Shown piece by piece: positions 61,601-64,000 of a stretch of DNA of 64,000 nt (positions are counted from its first letter, which is position 1; every line of letters begins with the position of its first letter). This DNA is from Haemaphysalis longicornis (Eukaryota > Arthropoda > Arachnida > Ixodida > Ixodidae), in contig CM023449.1 of assembly GCA_013339765.2 (NCBI GenBank), positions 202,517,422 through 202,581,421 on the forward strand, in the 5' to 3' direction. The position numbers were made by a program, and so were the translations under genes. The notes below the pieces were generated by a model that saw only the letters and a program-made list of their open reading frames with translations, had not been told where the DNA came from and searched no databases.

Positions 61601-62822
61601 CGTGAGGCATAGTATCATGTCATTGAAGTTTCATCGTAAAGGAAACCTGAAACCCTTTTCTCAACCTTTTTTGAACAAATAAATGCTTGCAGAACGTAGT
61701 CAGCCAACACATCCAGTGCTCAGGTTAGGGGGTCGCAAAGTACCTTAGCCAAAAAGCACTGCTACATGTCTATCGGAAAATTTAGACACACGCTCGGAAG
61801 ATGTTTCTCTCTCTGCTAGTCTTGGCGTTTTTCGACCACTAGAATTACGTCACTACTGAGGTGTAGCAGCTAGTGGAAGGCTTTATTTCAGTAGCAGGAA
61901 ATGAGGGCACTCGATAGCCACTTAAAAAAAAAAGCCGCAAAAGCGAAGCAGAAACGGAAGGCGTATCTGCTGCAATGAGCAAATCAAGCCGTGCCGTGCC
62001 GTGCTGCCAAAAACTACAGCTTTAGCAGTGCTTCCAGCCGCAAAGGAAAGAGTTAAATCCTTTATCAGAAGTGTTGCAGAGTCGCTTTAAACGGAGCGTC
62101 ACTAAATGTTCTCGGTAATACCCCAGGTATGGCTTAGAAAAAACTGCATATAAATATTGAAAGGCAAGCCTGGTTATTTCGCCCTCGCAATTTTCAATCC
62201 GGTTCCAGTACTCATCATTATAAAAACACTCGAATAAAGACATGGAATTACAGACATGGAAAGCATTTTGCCGCAGTCTGTTACAAGCCGTTTCGGCCCT
62301 GTATCGAAAAGAACGAAGTTCCAACGACCGGCGAGCTCTAAATCCGCAACCATAAAAGAAACATTTGCCACACCATAATAATTTCGTTTCCGAATCCAAA
62401 ACTCCCTGAATTGCCGAAATGCCTCGCGTGATCAAAGTATATGCATACGAACGGTTCATTTATTACGGGTATTTATTTTTGTTGTCAATACAGGTTTCCT
62501 GCCATACCCGATTATCTACAGCAGCTTGACCGACTCCAGCTGTCTCATCTGGGATGAACGCTTCGTCGGAAAGCGTGGAGCCTGCTCAAGCTATGATGTC
62601 CCCAAGCTCACTTTTAGGCTGCACGGAGCTACGGCAGCAATACTACTCTTCGGGTGCGCGCTCCAGGCTTTCGTCGTTTGGTACACCGACTGTCCGAAGC
62701 GGTTAAGCGAACGCGGCGGCGACGCCAGTCAATCAAAGAAAGATTTGGCTACACGCTTAGCGAAAACACGTGATCAGAACAGCGGGGAAAGACACGTGCG
62801 AATGCGTCGGTTGGCTTCCTGA
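27974..62822 (+). CDS. Gene B: SLCO/OATP-family organic anion transporter, nine-exon model
   Basis: A complete OATP-type carrier, expected in the plasma membrane with 12 TM helices. Exons: 27974-28673, 36149-36235, 38001-38192, 40075-40239, 46947-47118, 55282-55393 (tentative), 56034-56191, 58144-58208, 62494-62822. Junction phases are 1,1,1,1,2,0,2,1 and all agree; the sum is 1980 nt, about 659 residues, normal for the family. The order of landmarks is TM1-4, HIDKNKTSPAVHFG, the WWLG box, the PKYLEHQF loop, TM8-9, TM10, AEDRGVG, then the IPYP-like end. Unusual points are the degraded pre-TM6 signature, a possible GC-AG intron 3, and no Kazal-type domain in the large extracellular loop. The tandem paralogue upstream suggests local gene duplication. 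Substrate is not inferable. Confidence 0.82.
30890..31225 (+). mobile_element. I-clade LINE fragment, C-terminal end
   Basis: One frame reads LTNKEFYGCPSLQTDTYNKI then FTCNCPDGN; a shifted frame then gives PSPTPERWEFALISSDLHKQ. These correspond to the LQTxTYP segment, the zinc knuckle and the PxxERWExALxSxD segment at the end of I-clade ORF2, comparable with 11085-11475. It lies in sense orientation within intron 1 of gene B, with stops and frameshifts. Confidence 0.55.
34080..35300. repeat. Interspersed repeat R1, copy 2, rearranged with an inverted half
   Basis: 34090-34730 matches 3970-4660 in direct orientation; 34960-35240 matches the left part of copy 1 (3700-3950) in inverted orientation. 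The two halves therefore face each other around an unrelated AT-rich centre (34735-34955). It is either two nested partial copies or an internally inverted one. Confidence 0.7.
36149..36235 (+). CDS. Gene B exon 2 (TM5 region)
   Basis: The acceptor gtgttttcatttcag ends at 36148 and the donor is tgg|ggtaag with GT at 36236. The 87-nt exon is phase 1 on both sides. It reads TMFVCRFIGRGVGLALCSIC then LTYSESPW. Joined to exon 1 it gives SPAVHFG-TMFVCRFIGRG, the OATP block usually seen as SPLYFGI....LGPALGF. The normally conserved GP of this block is GR here, with one residue difference in spacing. The exon is too short and without a suitable ATG context to be noticed as an ORF, but both splice sites and the phase fit. 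Confidence 0.75.
36236..38000 (+). other. Gene B intron 2
   Basis: A 1.8 kb phase-1 intron. A 110-codon open frame at 36509-36841 is locally GC-richer and could be an old repeat; I do not recognise it. The rest is AT-rich and empty. Confidence 0.6.
38001..38192 (+). CDS. Gene B exon 3 (pre-TM6 signature and TM6)
   Basis: The acceptor tattcttttatcacgcag ends at 38000, phase 1. The exon reads VPADASQGSQTVGGWWLGYP, the counterpart of the family signature DxRWVGAWWLGF; D, R and W before VG are replaced, and A is G. TM6 follows (VIAVCLVINLLALALLP), then a polar cytoplasmic stretch. The end is uncertain. I prefer a GC donor, gaag|gcaagt at 38193, which is an excellent GC-AG consensus and gives phase 1. 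An alternative GT donor, acgg|gtaatg at 38157, is also phase 1 and would drop 12 residues. The frame ends at a stop at 38219, so a donor must lie before it. Confidence 0.75.
38193..40074 (+). other. Gene B intron 3 (GC-AG, or GT-AG if the earlier donor is used)
   Basis: 1.9 kb, phase 1. It contains a sense-orientation I-clade RNase H fragment (38830-39620). The acceptor has a long tract ending ttttcattgcacag at 40074. Confidence 0.6.
38830..39620 (+). pseudogene. I-clade LINE fragment: RNase H domain and zinc knuckle
   Basis: A GC-rich open frame (from 38815) reads PLPRNM, then YVDAS, QAEEMAIALA, VVTDSKTAYGN and VPAHSTVEGNALADHYAREL. These are the D, E, D and H/D motifs of a cellular-type RNase H, in the order found after RT in I-clade LINEs. 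All four metal-binding acidic positions look present. After about 39365 the frame breaks: a 20-bp tandem duplication (39369-39388 and 39389-39406) and a shift move the end, LPVPHQQLDRKQQTIVRRAQ and CPFCKKTESTLPHILAEC, to another frame. RT and EN are absent, so this is a 5'-truncated dead copy inside intron 3. Base composition is much richer in GC than its surroundings. Confidence 0.8.
40075..40239 (+). CDS. Gene B exon 4 (TM7)
   Basis: The acceptor ttttttttcattgcacag ends at 40074; the donor acag|gtaaat starts at 40240; phase 1 on both sides, 165 nt. It reads IQVLKRLFTNPLYVYRLFGT, then the TM7 helix AVNIAMMGYSTNFPKYLEHQF, then SASKASMLTG. The NPLY, PKYLEHQF and SASKAS motifs are hallmarks of the OATP segment between the central cytoplasmic loop and TM8. 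This is one of the best-conserved exons of the gene. Confidence 0.9.
40747..40830. repeat. Near-perfect palindrome with about 42-bp arms and no loop
   Basis: Arms 40747-40788 and 40789-40830 pair with about four mismatches around the core cacaagcgcttgtg (40782-40795). It shares the gcgcttgtg core with the hairpin at 106-213, and gacaagcg recurs at about 62902. Confidence 0.85.
41010..41747 (+). other. Unrecognised 245-codon open frame
   Basis: The longest plain open frame apart from known families. Its first 90 codons are charged and GC-richer (GRRVALRQAMQRAGGRERAV), the rest is AT-rich with hydrophobic runs. The opposite strand is also open over the first part. There is no splice context linking it to gene B and no family I recognise; it may be an old repeat read through by chance. 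Confidence 0.2.
42095..44695 (-). pseudogene. LINE ORF2: APE-type endonuclease and reverse transcriptase, broken
   Basis: Endonuclease: IRPSIILSTESGLDFAVADS then RRDRSARRGGV, where the E of the TE motif is kept, followed by FYSPPGTSYETFL; the GDFN box has become GGNL. Reverse transcriptase: NCRPVSLTCITCNIFEHVL, a degraded HGFRKG, then SVVPQGSDVGPLVFLLYINN, the intact FADD in FRMFADDCVVYRALD, and LNVKKCVQVTF, EYKYLRVYLRSYLRW, GFLRRNFRELASIL. The C-terminus (TAVRFILRNWDRQLSIRESK) is in yet another frame at 42095-42328. Dead copy. Confidence 0.8.
44745..45620 (-). pseudogene. LINE ORF1 with decayed 2A-like motif
   Basis: The minus strand reads LPLLLVCGGDIELNPGN (motif at 45358-45387), close to the 2A consensus D(V/I)ExNPGP with the last proline replaced by asparagine. 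Further on come MRNSLIFYDFTDAIAAETD, KLELTVVSIGRGHRIG and RANYLKVQIIAYQNIF, the RRM-like/transposase-22-like core of ORF1 proteins (RNA-binding chaperones of non-LTR elements), ending near NGKRCQVDKATGG. At least two frame changes separate these pieces. Confidence 0.6.
46947..47118 (+). CDS. Gene B exon 5 (TM8-TM9)
   Basis: The acceptor cgcgtgttgcag ends at 46946 (phase 1); the donor cacacag|gtatgt starts at 47119 and leaves phase 2. The exon reads STMMFSNIIGTILGASLVHF, then YRPQPRTIALHSLIVTLLAA and GAIGALPSIVRGHIPH. Two hydrophobic segments separated by a short basic loop fit TM8 and TM9 of OATPs, and the junction with exon 4 (SMLTG-STMMF) matches the family's AS.LxG....G...G pattern. After it the large extracellular loop 5 should follow. 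Confidence 0.85.
47360..47598 (+). mobile_element. Ruka-type SINE, diverged copy
   Basis: The B box ggttcaaatcccggccgcgg and the body (cttttctgatgg, tttcggcgcacgttaaagat, ggtggtcaaaattattccgg) are clear. The A-box half is degraded and the tail is short (ataatcaatcattc). No convincing target-site duplication was found, consistent with an older insertion. Confidence 0.8.
48820..49170 (+). mobile_element. Possible decayed DNA-transposon remnant
   Basis: A segment rich in gtcccg/gtccc words (48838-48955) is followed by a short open frame, LQVKLDFRVKCDNFNEYSLP then QEQLLRAALTQLKNHF, and two AATAAA-like signals. The layout recalls remnants of hAT-type elements, but no catalytic motif or TIR is visible. 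Confidence 0.25.
51060..51240 (-). pseudogene. Arg/Glu/Ala-rich repeat fragment, minus strand
   Basis: The minus strand reads RTATREQQRRLYNPQYRPRE, AAAKRKRVAGDPELPAREN, then YTDFINRVFIAVWG. The REAAAKRKR...DPELPARE units are the same type as the repeat protein at 4957-5402. What follows differs (NRVFIAVWG rather than a cysteine segment). It has no ATG of its own in context and no TIRs that I could find nearby. Confidence 0.4.
51898..52068 (-). other. Coding-like 57-codon fragment, minus strand, unknown family
   Basis: Open between two stops on the minus strand: SNAADECCAFALQLPDVTEK, then DAYHSMTSFYLTEYLQSKID and NLQCIYFK before TGA. Third codon positions are strongly G/C, unlike the surroundings, which is typical of real tick coding sequence. 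I do not recognise the protein. The overlapping plus-strand frame (51838-52386) is probably its shadow. It adjoins repeat R3. Confidence 0.35.
52105..52235 (+). repeat. Interspersed repeat R3, copy 1
   Basis: The block around tttttagattaggtcagttt followed by GC-rich sequence ending gccgcgttgagatcg recurs inverted at 54640-54812. Confidence 0.6.
53850..54130 (+). mobile_element. LINE reverse-transcriptase fragment
   Basis: One frame reads SISLKSGAPQGYIFF (usual form GVPQGSIL); a shifted frame reads TTIMYQYAEDTTLLSDNSDY then SLALQDGARNVAYW. YAEDTTLL stands where YADDTTLL is expected, so a catalytic aspartate is replaced by glutamate. Short, frameshifted, without other domains. Confidence 0.6.
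54640..54812 (-). repeat. Interspersed repeat R3, copy 2 (inverted)
   Basis: In reverse complement it contains tttttagattaactcagttt, then GC-rich sequence ending cggtcgcgttgagatcg, matching 52105-52235. Confidence 0.6.
55282..55393 (+). CDS. Gene B exon 6, tentative (part of extracellular loop 5)
   Basis: Exon 5 ends in phase 2 and exon 7 starts in phase 0; joining them directly hits a stop within 25 codons, so an exon must lie between. This 112-nt stretch has the right phases: an acceptor ending gaag at 55281 and a donor aaa|gtaagc at 55394. It reads NYQKFACSKGKYCQNN, then ISEILARNLPSMCTQIDCGK, resembling the A..G.C...C segment just before TM10 in OATPs. Against it: the pyrimidine tract is about 20 nt away from the AG, and codon use is AT-rich compared with the other exons. 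Four cysteines are far fewer than the usual loop contains. Confidence 0.35.
55394..56033 (+). other. Gene B intron 6 (if exon 6 is real)
   Basis: 640 bp, AT-rich. The open frame continues past the proposed donor for about 28 cysteine-containing codons before a stop. Acceptor acatgttcatgcag ends at 56033. Nothing else recognised. Confidence 0.4.
56034..56191 (+). CDS. Gene B exon 7 (TM10)
   Basis: The acceptor acatgttcatgcag ends at 56033 (phase 0); the donor gccgg|gtaaga starts at 56192 (phase 2). The exon reads EGVLQEDLVQDTTNRLPVST, then GYLDNLMVFCGIVFASQFFY and ATSAIGSAVAVAG. The hydrophobic run is TM10; the end joins exon 8 as VAVAGSMNAEDRGVG, matching the OATP segment TSIPSxTAxLRSVxxEERSFALG. 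Only phase 0 gives this homology; the other two frames give a stop or no match. Confidence 0.85.
56192..58143 (+). other. Gene B intron 7
   Basis: 2.0 kb, phase 2. It contains a minus-strand I-clade LINE tail at 57640-57850. A reverse B-box-like motif near 56305-56320 is not part of a tRNA that I can fold. Otherwise AT-rich and empty. Confidence 0.65.
57640..57850 (-). mobile_element. I-clade LINE 3' fragment, minus strand
   Basis: The minus strand reads CETVLFSSQPEDQPWSVQLA then EEARAKASGP, close to the WExALxSSDPxxQxxAVxRAExAARA segment that ends I-clade ORF2. It is followed by an AT-rich stretch as in element 3' UTRs. A short truncated copy. Confidence 0.5.
58144..58208 (+). CDS. Gene B exon 8 (between TM10 and TM11)
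   Basis: The acceptor ttttttgctttag ends at 58143 (phase 2); the donor tttg|gtaagt starts at 58209 (phase 1). Only 65 nt: SMNAEDRGVGMSMWQAMMNL then FG. This is the OATP motif RSVxxEERSFALGxQxxxxRxxG; the arginine of RSV is missing and RSFAL has become RGVGM. It joins exon 9 as LFG-FLPYPIIY. Confidence 0.85.
58588..59410 (+). pseudogene. RTE-like LINE ORF: endonuclease part, frameshifted
   Basis: The frame from 58588 reads WNLNLATFNVRTLSSEASLE then WDVIGLSEVRRAGEAL, the N and E catalytic boxes of APE-type endonucleases, and stops at 58912. The frame from 59025 resumes with QGYAPTSSHDDQVVERLYED and VVMGG; one extra G in the G-run at about 59139-59144 breaks the next box, which continues in another frame as DFNAQVG. 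NEIDLILCDY follows, and the final CSDHR is followed by a stop at about 59386. At least three lesions. Confidence 0.8.
59727..60965 (+). pseudogene. RTE-like LINE ORF: reverse transcriptase, open for 412 codons
   Basis: The longest open frame of the window. It contains HKKGDMKDLKNYRPINLL, EQAGFRKGYSTMDHI, AFMDYEKAFDSV (first catalytic D), KGVRQGDTISPMLF, LRFADDVALL (the DD pair) and LKINIQKTKVM, in order and with the catalytic triad intact. The protein end is artificial: a frameshift near 60915-60925 moves YLGQVVTPDPN into the next frame. It targets the element's own RNA and acts in target-primed reverse transcription (family knowledge). Confidence 0.9.
60943..61487 (+). pseudogene. RTE-like LINE ORF: C-terminal part
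   Basis: Continues the RT frame after the shift: AEIIRRIRIGWGAYGRHSQI, PVLTYGAETWRLTK, KWTWAGHVMRRQDNRW. A further shift at about 61365 gives LRWADEIKKFARINWSQLAQ and ILGEAFALEWA, ending TAG at 61485-61487, directly before the tail. YGAETW and WAGHVxR are typical of RTE C-termini. Confidence 0.8.
61648..62100 (-). repeat. Interspersed repeat, family R2, copy 2 (inverted)
   Basis: The reverse complement follows 12541-12993 block by block, including ggtactttgcgaccccct and the T-run flanked by cgcttttgcggc / ggctatcga-type words. It lies in intron 8 of gene B. Confidence 0.65.
62494..62822 (+). CDS. Gene B exon 9 (last coding exon; TM11-loop-TM12 end)
   Basis: The acceptor tttttgttgtcaatacag ends at 62493, phase 1. 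It reads FLPYPIIYSSLTDSSCLIWD, then GKRGACSSYDVPKL and the TM12 helix ATAAILLFGCALQAFVVWY, then a long basic, Ser/Lys/Arg-rich cytoplasmic tail ending RRLAS and TGA at 62820-62822. The order PYPIIY, D-S-C-L-I-W, RGAC, Y matches gene A's last exon and the OATP family (PxPIIFGALID..C..W....CG.RGAC..Y). The first position of the CG pair is not conserved here. Confidence 0.9.
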
Positions 62823-63027
62823 AAGAACTTGTTTAATTTACGAGGGTGCTGCTTTGGGCCTGTTGGTATGACATGACGGAATCTTGAAGCGCTAGGACAC
62901 AGGGACAAGCGAGTGGGACAACACAAGGGACAACACAATTTAGTTTTTCTTGGGTCCCTAATATTATCAACAAACTTTTTTCGAGTTTTGACTATACTGC
63001 TGTAGTTAGGATCAGCTTATTAAAAAC

Positions 63028-63033
63028 AATAAA
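63028..63033 (+). terminator. Candidate poly(A) signal of gene B
   Basis: AATAAA 206 nt after the stop codon, followed by a T-rich stretch (gttttctctttatctcttcc), the first canonical signal downstream of gene B. Not proven without transcript data. Confidence 0.45.
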
Positions 63034-63354
63034 GTTTTCTCTTTATCTCTTCCCTTTTTCTACAAATTTTCGTATTTTTTTCCACCTCGCAAGCTTCAAT
63101 TTTCTTGCCGCTCAAAAGTTGTGTGTTGCATGGAACGTGCTGTACTTAGTTAGGAAGAGGTCGGTGAAGTGCCCTGTCAGTTCTTGTCTGCTGGGTTACC
63201 ACAAATTTTAATGACTATCGAACAAAACTTATTACTACTTAATCATGTCTGTTCGCGATTGTGGCGCAGTAAATAGAGCCGATGTCTTTTGAAGCACATT
63301 TGAGGACTGAATTGCAATATTTGAATTTCTATCTGTATTACTTACACTATGCTA

Positions 63355-63590
63355 CCCGCCGCGGTGGCTCATAGGCTAAGGCGTTGAGCTGCTGAGCACG
63401 AGGTCGCGGGTTCGATTCCCGGCCGCGGCTGCCACTTTTCTGATGGAGGCGAAAAGCAAAAACGCCCGTGTGTACGAGATTTCGGCGCACGATAAAGATC
63501 CCCAGGTGGTCAAAATTAATCCGGAGCCCTCCACTACGGCGCGCCTCATCGCCTGCGTTGCGTCGGCGCGTTGAACCTCTCAATCAATCA
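63355..63590 (+). mobile_element. Ruka-type SINE with a perfect 15-bp target-site duplication
   Basis: Head ccgccgcggtggctcatagg, an intact B box (ggttcgattcc, about 63409), the full body and a short (ATCA)n tail. The 15-bp duplication acttacactatgcta at 63340-63354 and 63591-63605 is exact, so this is a recent insertion. Confidence 0.95.
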
Positions 63591-63605
63591 ACTTACACTA
63601 TGCTA

Positions 63606-64000
63606 TACTTTAGGCGAACTCCGCTTTTTGAAAACTTGTAATCTTCCGTTGGAGAGCTGTGTGCTGGCTATCCGTGATTCCAGCATATCTCCCAAGAACG
63701 CTCCATCTTTTGGTCAACAAATCAGCGTCGTCCATTGCTAAATTTGTCCGGTGCTATTGGCTCATAAGAAGTCTGAAGGGAAGGTGCTTAAAAATTACAA
63801 GAACATTTAGAGTACATTTTATAACTTTCTTCTGCAATTTTTTTAATTATACGTTTACCTTTTTGGTCTCTAAATAAATTGCCTAGTGGGTAGTGGGAGT
63901 ACAACATGCGTTCGGAATGTTTTTTATGTAGTTTTACAACTTTAATTTACTTGCGCGCAAATGTTGATAAGCTTAGCACATATAGTTCTGGAGTTACAAT
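63606..64000. other. Downstream intergenic sequence
   Basis: AT-rich with a short open frame; nothing recognised. Confidence 0.4.

Larger units (their letters stand above)
58209..62493 (+). other. Gene B intron 8
   Basis: 4.3 kb, phase 1. Most of it is the full-length RTE-like LINE (58361-61519); the R2 repeat copy (61648-62100) follows. Without these two the intron would be about 0.7 kb. A 145-codon minus-strand frame (62022-62459) is unrecognised. Confidence 0.8.

Overview
The window looks like genomic DNA of an ixodid (hard) tick. It is AT-rich, intron-rich eukaryotic sequence with very few coding exons. It is packed with transposon remnants typical of ticks: five tRNA-derived SINEs of the Ruka type with (ATCA)n tails, RTE-like, CR1/L2-like and I-clade LINEs, a Penelope-like fragment, and non-autonomous elements with terminal inverted repeats. 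The species assignment is inferred from these repeats and from the transporter family; I could not run a search.

Only two protein-coding genes are well supported. Both are solute carrier organic anion transporters (SLCO/OATP family), on the + strand, in head-to-tail tandem. Gene A contributes only its last exon (942-1246), so the rest lies upstream of the window. Gene B spans about 27.97-62.82 kb. I rebuilt it from nine exons (27974-28673, 36149-36235, 38001-38192, 40075-40239, 46947-47118, a tentative 55282-55393, 56034-56191, 58144-58208, 62494-62822). All junction phases agree and the model gives about 659 residues. The two last exons are clearly homologous and both start at a phase-1 acceptor, so this is the end of one paralogue followed by a complete second one. 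Gene B is divergent: the OATP signature before TM6 is degraded and no Kazal-type extracellular domain was found.

Layout: 1-941, intron of gene A with a long perfect hairpin; 942-1246, last exon of gene A; 1247-27898, a 26.7 kb intergenic region full of repeats (a 1 kb interspersed repeat, a TIR element carrying an Arg/Glu/Ala-rich repeat reading frame, three copies of a short TIR family, a minus-strand CR1-like LINE fragment, an I-clade LINE tail, a Penelope-like remnant and three SINEs); 27899-62822, gene B, whose introns hold most of the remaining elements; 62823-64000, a probable poly(A) signal and a SINE with a perfect 15-bp target-site duplication.

The most interesting element is in the last intron of gene B. 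It is an essentially full-length RTE-like LINE (58361-61519) flanked by a 10-bp target-site duplication that also encloses a tRNA-like head with recognisable A and B boxes, so the tRNA-like head and the LINE moved as one unit. The CR1/L2-like LINE in intron 4 carries a decayed 2A-like motif at the start of its ORF1. I saw no bacterial genes, CRISPR arrays, rRNA or convincing free-standing tRNA genes.
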